64,000 nt of DNA from contig NC_134034.1 of the NCBI RefSeq assembly GCF_964204645.1, positions 4,744,072 through 4,808,071 of the forward strand, given 5' to 3'. The DNA is from Tubulanus polymorphus (taxonomy: Eukaryota > Nemertea > Palaeonemertea > Tubulaniformes > Tubulanidae). The position numbers were made by a program, and so were the translations under genes. The notes under the pieces are model-generated. The model did not search any database. It was not told the origin of the DNA and saw only the letters and a list, made by a program, of their open reading frames with translations. Positions 55,189 to 64,000 of this stretch are shown one piece after another (positions within the stretch are counted from its first letter, which is position 1; each line of letters opens with the position of its first letter).

Positions 55189-55854
55189 GACTGTGAGGTC
55201 CGATACCGATACCGATTCCGATTCATCTACGGAAAGCGAAGATGATCATTCTTTGAGGATTGATAACCTTGACTGGTAATATTTTAACTTAAATTCTATT
55301 GCTATCAAATCAAAAAATCACACGAAGCGTACCGAAGTAAATAGTGGAAAAAGTGAATTAACCGAACTAATAGACCGAGAAATGTGCGGATTCTGTAAAA
55401 GGTGCACTTCGCCGTTGGTACTATAATGTGGATTGAAACCTAATAATAAACAATGCAACAATATTTTTCAGGTGCTCTTGTAGATGCAGCACAACGCGAG
55501 TGTATTTATGCAGTACTATGCAGACAGCTGAAGAGTGTATCTGTTGTCGGGAAATACCAATACTGCAGTATATCATGGAAAAGTCGAACTGTAGCTGTAT
55601 TACAGAAACTCATGGCTTCATTGTGAACTGCCTTGATGCAGATGTTTTAACGGTGTCATTCTATGAATATAGTGAGTTAAATGGACCAATTGGAGATGAA
55701 GAACCAGTCCACGAGTAAGTTGGTTCAAATAATTTGTAATAAATTTTATTTTAGAAAATTATAAATCAATATTCATATGTATAAACATTTTAATTCAATG
55801 TGTAAAACACAATTCAGGGCAAGATTTGGATTCTTCAGTCAGTTTTGGAAATAA
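55085..55854 (+). CDS. P2RX7_C-domain (P2X7 cytoplasmic-type) protein, spliced, transposon-associated
   Basis: Exon 1 is 55085-55275. The ATG is directly preceded by an in-frame TAG. It encodes a basic start, then a Ser/Asp/Glu-rich stretch (SDTDTDSDSSTESEDDHS) and LRIDNLD. Donor ACTG|GTAATA and acceptor TTTTTCAG|GTGC join in phase to give DWCSC. Exon 2 (55472-55714) has CSCRCST, MQTAEECICCREI and CSCITETHGFIVNCLDADVL. This is the cysteine-rich zinc-binding pattern of the P2X7 intracellular domain family. It ends CACGA|GTAAGT. A likely exon 3 (55818-55854, after AATTCAG) adds about 12 codons to a TAA. The total is near 156 residues with no channel part. The gene is convergent with the transposase-like gene at 55873-57727. 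Such stand-alone proteins are numerous in invertebrate and fish genomes, which fits a mobile origin. Confidence 0.7.
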
Positions 55855-55872
55855 ACAAAACTTCATTGGTGT

Positions 55873-57727
55873 CTATTGCATTGTTGAAGTTTTCTGAAGA
55901 AACTTGCCATATGTTGCTGGTGTTTTTACTTCTTTCGCGGTGGGCAATCCAGCCTTGAATTTAGGGTAGGAGACACTCCATTCTCATTAAAATGCTGAAA
56001 TTTCAAAATCAAACATTTCATTGCAAACTTATAAAATATGAAAAATAAATTATGATTTGAAGTTGAAAATAAACATACTTAGCTTGCATTGAATCAAAAA
56101 AGTAATGTAAAAATTTAGGAGCAAAGAAACACACAACTCTGTGGTAGGATTCGACAGACGATGTCTGCTGACCGGGAGAGAGAATCTTCATATCATTCAC
56201 TAGGCGGGTGTTCAAAATAAGAGCCATCAACAGTTTATGAACCTTTGAACCTACAAAGAATACCAATAATATTTTAAATTCAAATTCAATTACCCATGTA
56301 CATGTACTTTCTGGTTCGCTTTAGTGTTTACCAGCTAACAACCAGTAACGTGGCTCCAATTCTCCATGATTACATTTGTTGAATTTGTCTCCGCCTTCCC
56401 AGCTGTGGATGTTCACAATATGATTCTTGATTGATTTCCATTTCTCTGCTGCCTCATCACCACCTCCGTTACTCGAAGCAGCCACCCAATAAACATGATT
56501 AGAAATGGAACGAGCCCATTCACCTGCAACACTGCAGTTCTTTTTTTTGACAAATTTACAATTTTCTTGTATATTCCTTATGAAAATATAGATGTAAAAT
56601 ATAGAGCTCATACACACTGATAAGACATCAAAGCAAAATTATGAATATTAACCTTTTGAAACATGCCAGACATCAAACCAGTGTTTAATATCGGGTAAGT
56701 CTTCGCGAATGTATTTTCTTATTTGGATGTGCCTGTCAGTCACGAGTGAGGAGATTTTCATGCCATTCGTTTTCAAAAATTCAATGGACCGCTTGAGCCC
56801 TTCGAGTTCCATCGCATTAAAATTTGTGACTTCACTGGACTGCAAATAAAATAAAACATCTACATCTATCTTGTATATCAAACCCCACTTGAGAAATACT
56901 GGTGGATGGGAAGTTAATAATTCACCTGGACAAGCTGAACGTCTAGAACTCTGTTTGTTTCTAAGTCCATTAGAGAATACGAACCAAACTTGGCGGTATG
57001 TCCTGGAGAGCAACAGCGGGCATCTCCCCAAGCGTGAGATTTTTTGATTTAAGTTCATTAAACATGGACTGTTGTTTTGATTTCCACAGTTTCGAGATTG
57101 CAGGGATTAGATACGCAGTCTGCATCACTATATATGCTCTCTGCTTAATCATGCAAATATTGAAATTCGCACACATCTTAAGAAATCGTGCGGGCCAAAT
57201 ACCACTGAAGTAAATGGCGGCTGCCATTGAAAGATTCCCCAGCGGCATCCTTCCGTGCATAGGTTGAGAAAACATCCATTGTTCGCGGAGTTGCCTGACA
57301 TTGTTGGGATGATTGTGCTGGTTTTATGCTACACTGAATGCTCGCCATTCTCCGTGCCTAATCCAAAGGAAAAATATCACAAATAAATCGAAGTATTGAT
57401 AGGAAAGTAGTGTACAAACACAAAAACACACTTACTATATAAATCTGAGTCGATTGAGTGCGAAGAGGCAGGGCTTTGTCATCAACATTCAACATTGTTG
57501 TCAATGTTGATGTAGATTTTTGATCGTTAGGCCTGAAAATATCTGGGCTGTTAGGTCTTGACCGTTTGGCAGGATTCACCGGAGTGCTTGTTAGTATGTC
57601 TGAAAACGAAGGACCCTCCTCCTCCTCGACAGTTGAGGAAACAGGAATCGTTACGTCATCCGTCACATCTTCGTTTCTGTCCATTTCATCCTCATTCACA
57701 TTTTCGGGGAAAAGTTCCTTCATCAGC
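55873..57727 (-). CDS. DDE transposase-like protein, spliced (Kolobok-like suspected), one frameshift
   Basis: Exons, high to low: 57436-57727 (ATG 57723, acidic leader with KRSRPNSPDIF), about 56926-57357, 56653-56839, 56332-about 56560, 56079-56250, 55873-55994. Most junctions are clean (GTAAGT, CAG|GTGAAT, TTTGCAG, AAAG|GTTAAT, TTTGTAG|G). Blocks: EQWMFSQPMHGRMPLGNLSM, GDARCCSPGHTAKFGSYSLM (first acid), FNAMELEGLKRSIEFL, LVTDRHIQIRKYI (second acid), HWFDVWHVSKG, SISNHVYWVAASSNG, NHIVNIHSWEGG, and QTSSVESYHRVVCFFAPKF (third-acid candidate). I know this family from many animal gene predictions. Kolobok is my best guess, not certain. A missing G in the GGGG run near 57030 shifts the frame just before the first acid. 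Another shift lies in the last exon. Confidence 0.65.
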
Positions 57728-58850
57728 TATAAAAACATATATTAAATCCTATATTAAATCATTGTCGCTTAGAACAAATTCGATTGATGGGTGGGTTGGC
57801 CTAATGAAATGACAACTGACTGTCAACGAATGTCAAATGAATCACAATTTTCATCGGTAAAACCCTCTTCAGTAACCAATAAACACTATATAACAGGCCG
57901 TTTCTGTAGTGTAGTCTACAAAAACGTAGTTTGTTACGCCAGAACCCAGTGAATTCGCAATAATCGTCGGTAAATATAACCCGGAAACAATTAGCAGTGT
58001 GGGTTTTTCCAGCTGTGTATCACGATCGAGTTCGAGTCCCACACTATCATTTCCAAACAGACTGACTACTGCGGATTATTTTCACGGGTTATTTGTTTTG
58101 AAAAGGGTTATAGAATCACTAGAGACAAATGTAAATAGAAGAAACTGGAAAAACTCATTGAATTACGAAAGTTAATTTTCCCCACTTACCGATGCGCGTT
58201 CACGTTTAGCTCTCGACGTTGTTTTCCTTTAGTTTTTCGGCTTCTGAATTCCACCTGGTATAGGATTCCTAGTAAAAATCGTCGGTATAGAACCCGGTTT
58301 TAGCCTGCGTTGTCCAGGCACATAGCCAATCGAAGTGGCTATCGTCGATGGAACGATAAAACACTCTTTGTCGAAGTGCTCGCAGGACAGTCAAGAATAT
58401 GGAGTCGGCTTCCATGAATTCTCTTGTCCACACGCTTTCGTCCACAAACTTGCTAAAAATTTATCTTTAGGAAACTAGTGAAACGATTCCACGCTCGGAA
58501 CGCTATAGGAATGCTTCTTACAATTCCCGGCGACACAATAAACCATTATGAAGCCGTAAAACGTAACAAAAGAAGAATAAAATAACCGTATAATAGTAGA
58601 ACACTTATATTATAGTATAATAGTGTGCACTTCCGAATCAAATGACGTCACTCGCTCATGCGATACTAGCGCTCCCTATCATCGGGACCGCGAAATGAAC
58701 ACAGATCATCATGAATCAATAAAAGTGTTTTTTTTTTTAATAAACATTTTGAATATCAGTTTAAAAACTATTGAGAAATGTTTGAAATATGCATATGGAC
58801 CATATAAGCACATAAACCCAATTTATAAATATCAATGTGCCAATGACCTT
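57728..58850 (-). promoter_or_regulatory. 5' leader exon and upstream region of the transposase-like gene
   Basis: GCGCATCG|GTAAGTGG on the minus strand (boundary 58190) is a strong donor facing the acceptor before ATG 57723 (TTTTTATAG). The exon (58190 to about 58270) has stops in the frame that joins ATG 57723, so it is leader. Upstream to 58850 I see no other gene. TGACGTCA-like ATGACGTCAC lies at 58641-58650. Confidence 0.45.
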
Positions 58851-58950
58851 TAACCTGGCTTGTCACCTAGTCTGGTAACAAAATGGCGTCTGAGTGAGCA
58901 TAACCTGGCTTGTCACCTAGTCTGGTAACAAAATGGCGTCTGAGTGAGCA
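58851..58950 (+). repeat. Exact 50-bp tandem duplication with a YY1-like word
   Basis: Two identical units (58851-58900, 58901-58950), each containing CACCTAGTCTGGTAAC and ACAAAATGGCGTC, a YY1-type core. The second unit ends 5 bp before the ATG of the next ORF, so this may be a duplicated start region. Confidence 0.9.
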
Positions 58951-58955
58951 TCCGA

Positions 58956-59150
58956 ATGACGGATGCGGATAACCATGCGGATAGCGCTGCAAAGTTGGGT
59001 GTTCTCGGAGCCACCCTTTTTTCATTGACTCAGAAAGGCGTCTCAAAAACGGTAACGCACTCGTACTCGCAAACAACAACCGTTTATTACGATAGGCGGC
59101 GCATAGTTGGCGAAAATATTAAAGCGACTAAATTGAGTAGTAGGTTTTAA
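58956..59150 (+). CDS. Hypothetical short ORF or first exon
   Basis: ATG 58956 reads MTDADNHADSAAKLGVLGAT, then LTQKGVSKTVTHSYSQTTTV, to a stop at 59148-59150. AAAACG|GTAACG near 59049 could be a weak donor. Protein-like composition but no recognised domain. Its position after a duplicated YY1-like motif suggests a real 5' coding exon. Confidence 0.3.
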   Translation: MTDADNHADSAAKLGVLGATLFSLTQKGVSKTVTHSYSQTTTVYYDRRRIVGENIKATKLSSRF

Positions 59151-59272
59151 CGACTTATAGGCGCTTTGGGTTTTATTTGATGTTATTAATGAAATGTTAT
59201 GATTGCATCAAATGACTTTCAACTTATAAAAACGGAGATTTTCCTTTTTTAAAAAAATAGAAAATACGGATA

Positions 59273-59340
59273 TGACTATCCTCGAACCCGCGACCTTGCG
59301 CCTGACAATACAACGCTATTCCAATGCGCCATGGATTCTA
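59273..59340 (-). repeat. tRNA-like remnant (possible SINE head)
   Basis: The minus strand contains TGGCGCATTGG (box A-like, 59321-59331) and, about 35 bases on, GGTTCGAGGAT (box B-like, 59278-59288), at tRNA spacing, with GTCGCGGGTTCGAG resembling a T arm. D and anticodon stems pair poorly, so a functional tRNA is unlikely. Confidence 0.45.
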
Positions 59341-61684
59341 ACCGATGGGAGAGGTGATGGGATATTACATATACCAGCTCTGTATCAAAATCAGGCTGGG
59401 TTCAGTTATTAAGCCGGATTTTAAGGTACGTCAAACATTTCAAAGGATTCTACCCAATGCTTTCAGAGCGCTTCATCTCCCTCAACGTTTATTAGAGCAT
59501 GTATTATTGATTAGTTGTCAGATCTGAGACGAGATACATTTTATGTTCAAAAAAAGTGGAATAATATTAATAATAATAATAATAATCCACAGAATTCCAA
59601 GAGGGTTAAAACCCTAATAAATGGTCTCAAAAACCATAATCTATCTTAGTTATAAATTATTTATTATTTATAATCTATTATCTGTAAAAGAGGCTAGCGC
59701 AAGGATCTCTCCTTGCAAAAATCCACGGTTAATGACTCAATGGTTGCTAAATTTAGGCCCACGAAGACCCAAAATAATGCCCATGGCATAAAATTAAAAA
59801 GGTATCAGAGACAGATATCACGACACATGTCTCATCCGAAAGGAAAAAGCCGCCAGGTTGACTATTCCCGATGGATTAAAAATAGATACATATCGTCGAG
59901 TTGACTAACGTCAGAGCCCGGCCTGACCTGGGTTGCCCCAGGCCAGGAGAGCGCGTGTTTTTGTTTACCTCTGATCAATGTAGGTCGAGACGAGAGTAAC
60001 GTTGCGCGCGCTGACCCATTTTTATAGATTCCGCGCAGCGATTAAGTTCCGCGATTAAAAGTTTAGACGACTATACAAATAATAAATCAGGATCTAACAT
60101 AGTAAAATAAGGTGAGAGCGAAAAGTGATCAACCTAAAGTTTTGATTATTAAAAGCTGAAATTAATTATATTACTATATGCAGAGAAAATGAGGTGCACA
60201 GAATGTAAAATGAAAGGGGCGAGCTAATTATCGCCCAAAAACGTTACAATTAAAAAAAAATAAGGAGGGAGCAGCGGAAAAACAGAAACTATACATTATA
60301 ACGACAACATTTTAAACTATTTAACAGGAATTTCCGCTACAGTTGTCATCGCAGTGACTTCATTTTCTTCATTAATTTTGACAACACGATTCTGGAACCG
60401 TAGAATAGCACTATATAACTTCAAAACTAAAATTTCTTACATCTTGAAAAAGTGTATTGGTTTAATGTGACCACACAGCTTCAACCGCTCCAGAAATACC
60501 ATTGACGCATAAAGAAGGTTGTTATGTACACCACGTAATTCTTCACCACACATTTCACTCATGTTCAAATCAACGAATGCATTGTGGATTTCTTGTTGTG
60601 TGATTTATCGATACAGGACAAAGATCTAGACCGTAATGAATCTTCATCAACTCACGACTGATTGAATGAACTATCCTGTTCGGGATGTTTGAATTTTCTG
60701 CTTTTTATTGCAATCAGCGCGTTTTTACATTGATCCTGTTAGGGCCAGAATTTTGACCAATAGGGTCCTGTTGAATGCTTCCCAGGTTATCTTTCATCTT
60801 TCTGTTGAGCATCAAATTGATATGCTCATTACTCAGATGCTCATGTCTGAAGACAAACTTGTGTGTCCCTGGTTTTGTGTTATTTTGGAAATAGATATCC
60901 TTTTTGCAGTGACTGAACTTCTGTTCATCATGTCCCGAATCAATGAAACCAGCAACATTATCTACTAGAGATATACGTCTTAGTATTTCAGTCTCAGATT
61001 GATAGTTTTCCTGATAACCAGTCATAAAAAAGCATAGTGATGATTGGATATTGTAACTGGATGAACTGGATCATCACACATTTTGTATGATTTATTGATA
61101 TCAAAAAAATCTGCTTTGAAGGTGCCATTGGCGCACAACATATGCAAACAATTTCGGGTTCAGAATACAGCTAACTACCAAAATAAGCAAGCCTACCTCA
61201 AATCGGGGGCTCAAATCAGAGCTATAAAGGATATTTGAATTTAACATGCACCTCGGTCTTATTAATGGTTGACACTGGATGTGGTGGTGTTTTCTGTCTT
61301 TGAAACTGGTACAGCTCACATCTATTTTCAGGATATACAATTTGCTGGGTTCAATGTGTCTGCCCCTCAGTCTTATTTTGTGGCGCAAAATATTCTATAT
61401 CCTCTACAGACCTGAAGCCAAATTTTCTGTGGATTTTGCTCATTTTTGGTATACAGGCATTATTGGGGTCAAATATTAACCCCCTATTTTTTTTTTGTTG
61501 AAAATTCGGCCCGGGTCACCCCCAAAAAATGTACAGTATTCTGTACACTGGGACTTGGTTCACTCAAAAACATGAAAATTAATGCAAATTATTTTATAGA
61601 AGTAAGACTTAAGAACTTTATTTTGAACTGAAATTACATGCTAGTGATTGTTTTTATGTTTCTACCGAACTTGGTAATAGTTTT
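59341..61684. other. No gene recognised; TAA microsatellite and a hairpin
   Basis: A (TAA)n run lies at about 59560-59586. A GC-rich hairpin (CCTGGG/CCCAGG) lies near 59926-59950. The minus frame 60714-61025 (103 codons) has no recognised motif. Confidence 0.4.
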
Positions 61685-62400
61685 TCACTTCGTATGACAG
61701 GTCTTGAAGCAGTTCCGATCTAGATGAATGCAAAAATATAGTTGACATTTCTTACACATGAACCTCGTCCGATTGCTACACCCGGGTCTCCTGCAGCGTG
61801 CATAGTTCTTAAGATCAACACACATTGGCAGATGCTTTGCCCCTAGGTGTCTGTATGCCTCGGCAGGTAGTGCTCGGTGTTTGTCGCGGTGAACCTGATC
61901 GCTATCATTCAGAAGAAAGTTCATCTACTTCGTCAACAGCCATGATTGCAGCAGCTAGGATTTGCCTGAATCCCAAAAACTCCAATCTATGCTTCCTCCT
62001 CTCATCGCAACGAATCATGTTTTCTTTCCATTCTATCCAACAATTAACCGCCACAAGGTCACAGAAATGTAAAATAGTGCGTACAGTCCATTTCTTTGAT
62101 TTTGCGGCGATACGATAGTATGAAATCATACGATCATTAAGGTCTACACCTCCCATTTTTTGGTTGTAAGCTTTGATCACTGCAGGCATCTCTACGTCTA
62201 GATATTGTTTTAATTGGTTGCTGTAGCGTCTACATACACTTGTCGGAGTAACTGTATGTTGAGTTGAGCCAATGATAACAGGCTTGTTGTCCATCCACAT
62301 AACGCAGCTCACCTTTCCATCACCACGAGTTGAAATTATGGAAGAACCCCTTGGACCATCTATTTTGGTGGGAAGATGAGCAGCGGCGGGTGTGTTTTAT
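61685..62400 (-). pseudogene. piggyBac-like transposase C-terminal part
   Basis: An open stretch from about 62395 gives GPRGSSIISTRGDGKVSCVM, then WMDNKPVIIGSTQH, then NQKMGGVDLNDRMISYYRIA (third catalytic Asp block), then KKWTVRTILHFCDLVAVNCW. After a shift near 61915 the tail has a cysteine-rich finger (ARCRRPGCSNRTRFMC, then CQLYFCIHLDRNCF). This is the C-terminal half of a piggyBac protein, a different family from the duplicated copies. The N-terminal half is not upstream within the window. Confidence 0.8.
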
Positions 62401-63543
62401 TATCCTATTATCCTGAAGACACAATCATATTTTTTTATATTGGTAAAAGCAAAATGTGGCTTTGATTGGCTTTCTTAATGAAATATAACCTACGATAATT
62501 TAGATATGAATGCATGCGACCACTACCACTACTGGAGTGGTGTTCATTGGAACAAATGTGCCCTCACAACCCTTATGAATTACCTTAACAAAGAATGAAT
62601 GATAACCTAGCTGCAGCTTCACTGATTATCTCGAGAGTCATCCCAAAACTAACAGATTCTACGCAAAAAAAGAGGAGGTGCAAAAGCTAAAAAATGACAA
62701 ACCGTTAGTGGAAATAATCGTATTCACCTTTTGTCCCTAGTTGCATCAGTTCCATTGTTATCAGTAGACAAATCACGGCTACCCTCTCTACCAAATTTCT
62801 TACATACTTCATCAACTTCTGTTATATGTACAAGAGTTGATTGATCCCTTTTCATCTTCGCTTTTAGGGATACTTAAAGTACTTCCTGAATAAGAAAAGT
62901 ATTTTTCATGTCTTAAACGTGAGCCATGATCAGGGGTGTACTTGATGCCCGATATTACCTAGAATAGCTGGACTATAAATGTCACAAAGCTATCTATAAA
63001 GCAACAGCATAGATTCACTGTGGAACATTTAATCCGTATGTACTTAATAATTCCTATAAGTCATCGATATAATGCTACAGATGATTAAATATACTTAAAA
63101 TCCTGTATTATCCTGTCATTTAAGATATGGGTACTTCGTTAGCGGCTTTGATATTACAGTGACATAAAACTTGCGTGACCTTAAGTTCGTAAAATTTGTA
63201 CATTAGGTATTCGTTTTAAACACATCACACTATATCAGTAAAAAAGCAGCACAAAATAGAAAAAAGGTCTACTGTTGAATAATTTTACCAACTTCTTGCT
63301 CTCATTCTACCTCTAACCACAGAGCGCAGTTAACCATACCGCTTGCAATGGCTAACAATTTGAAAAAAGCCTCCACCCCTCAAGCTGCTTCCGTCGCAAC
63401 TGTTCCACCAGCGTCCTCTTTTACCCAAGCCATACAAATGGTCATTTTTCCAACGACCAGCGCCGTCTTTACCGAGCCAAATTTGGACAACTTGATCAAG
63501 TATGAAATTGCCGCAGCAAACCAACGCACATACGGAGTATATA
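62401..63543. other. No gene supported
   Basis: A plus frame at 63348-63626 (starting MANNLKKASTPQAASVATVP) overlaps minus frames of similar length. No frame is clearly coding. Confidence 0.35.
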
Positions 63544-64000
63544 CTATACCCTGGGTCCGTCCACGTACATTATTTTTCCGCCCATTCCACTATCAACAAG
63601 CTCTTGTGTGGATTCTTTTACGTTAAGTAATATCGCCGTGTTTTCAATCATTTCGATGATGATATATGCTGCGAGTTCTCGCGTAAAAATGTCGGGGAAA
63701 TTCGTTTTCAAATCCCTGTCTAAATAGGTACACCATTTGTTAAGTTTAAAACCTTCTTCGTCACACAAATCGATTAATTCGTCTGACATGTTTATTTCAT
63801 TTTGGTTAGCATAGAAATAGAGTAGATATGCTCTGCTCCTCAGCTCATTTGGTATTTCCCATTTATCTTGATCGAAATTTGACAAATGGGTCTCGTTTTC
63901 TCTGGGACGTTTTTTGTTTTGGGTATTGCCACTGCTGGTGATGGCGTCCTCCTTCTCGTCCTCATTTTTGTTATCGGCACTTAATTTCATCTTAAGCATT
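63544..64000 (-). CDS. Hypothetical protein, partial at the window edge
   Basis: A 151-codon frame with protein-like composition: charged start (DNKNEDEKEDAITSSGNTQN, then KKRPREN), then EIPNELRSRAYLLYFYANQN, then IDLCDEEGFKLNKWCTYLD. The first Met is within 2 bases of the edge, so the true start may be outside. It could be a Gag-like or transposon protein. Not recognised. Confidence 0.35.
   Translation of the reverse strand, partial: MLKMKLSADNKNEDEKEDAITSSGNTQNKKRPRENETHLSNFDQDKWEIPNELRSRAYLLYFYANQNEINMSDELIDLCDEEGFKLNKWCTYLDRDLKTNFPDIFTRELAAYIIIEMIENTAILLNVKESTQELVDSGMGGKIMYVDGPRV

Noticed and set aside
55085-55854. P2X7 receptor gene
   Set aside because: Only the cytoplasmic C-terminal-type domain is present. 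No P2X channel region or membrane segments are seen upstream.
58867-59079. 70-codon minus ORF
   Set aside because: It runs across the 50-bp duplication and antisense to the more plausible plus frame, with no motif.
59273-59340. Functional tRNA gene
   Set aside because: Box A and box B are present, but the anticodon and D stems pair poorly and the acceptor stem is not convincing.
48759-62400. One piggyBac gene split into the fragments at 49 kb and 62 kb
   Set aside because: Both are on the minus strand, so the N-terminal part should have the higher coordinate, but the C-terminal part does. They also differ in style.

Overview
The window is animal nuclear DNA, not prokaryotic. It shows spliced genes with GT/AG junctions, low GC, very sparse coding, and a dense, nested set of eukaryotic transposable elements. 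The mix (Penelope-like, Jockey-like, BEL/Pao, piggyBac, pogo/Tigger, several hAT families, two Mutator-like types, Harbinger-like MITE, Polinton-type DNA polymerase, P2RX7_C-domain protein) suggests an invertebrate, probably marine and perhaps lophotrochozoan. The species cannot be read from this sequence. I see no certain host protein-coding gene. The nearest candidates are a CRE/E-box/YY1 promoter with a 5' exon near 8.0-8.13 kb and a short exon-like ORF near 58.95 kb.

Layout. 0-6.8 kb: a nonsense-broken protein-primed family B DNA polymerase, a 406-bp palindrome, a 1.26-kb element sharing its terminal motif, then a decayed Penelope-like element with RT and GIY-YIG remnants and a 3' palindrome. 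8-13.8 kb: a candidate promoter, hAT and other transposon fragments, and a complete-ended pogo/Tigger element (10749-13329) whose transposase is broken. 13.8-22 kb: a deleted hAT copy, then a very young 3.5-kb tandem duplication carrying two nearly identical 633-codon piggyBac genes, joined through an 81-bp templated filler. 22-28 kb: a hAT element containing a (TCCG)n interspersed repeat, then a 5'-complete Jockey-like LINE on the minus strand. 28-33.7 kb: an unclassified repeat present twice, with a hAT C-terminal remnant. 33.7-36.1 kb: a second copy of the (TCCG)n repeat, split by a hAT insertion. 37-40.3 kb: a Mutator-like transposase in two halves with a Harbinger-like MITE between them. 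40.8-44.3 kb: a second RNase-H-fold transposase linked to an apparently intact Ulp1/C48 cysteine protease with a SUMO-interacting motif. 47-49.5 kb: BEL/Pao and piggyBac remnants. 53-58.3 kb: the most interesting locus, a P2RX7_C-domain gene (plus strand) convergent with a spliced DDE transposase-like gene (minus strand), their modelled stop codons about 18 bp apart, with the 5' region of the P2RX7_C gene tandemly duplicated. 58.8-64 kb: a 50-bp duplication, a tRNA-like remnant, another piggyBac C-terminus and an unknown ORF running to the window edge.

How the genes relate. Almost all coding sequence belongs to self-mobilising elements, most of it inactivated by frameshifts, stops or truncation. 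The best candidates for recent activity are the duplicated piggyBac genes, the Ulp1-like protease ORF and the P2RX7_C/transposase pair, whose splice sites are largely preserved. Products, splice sites and boundaries were read by eye. No similarity search was run.
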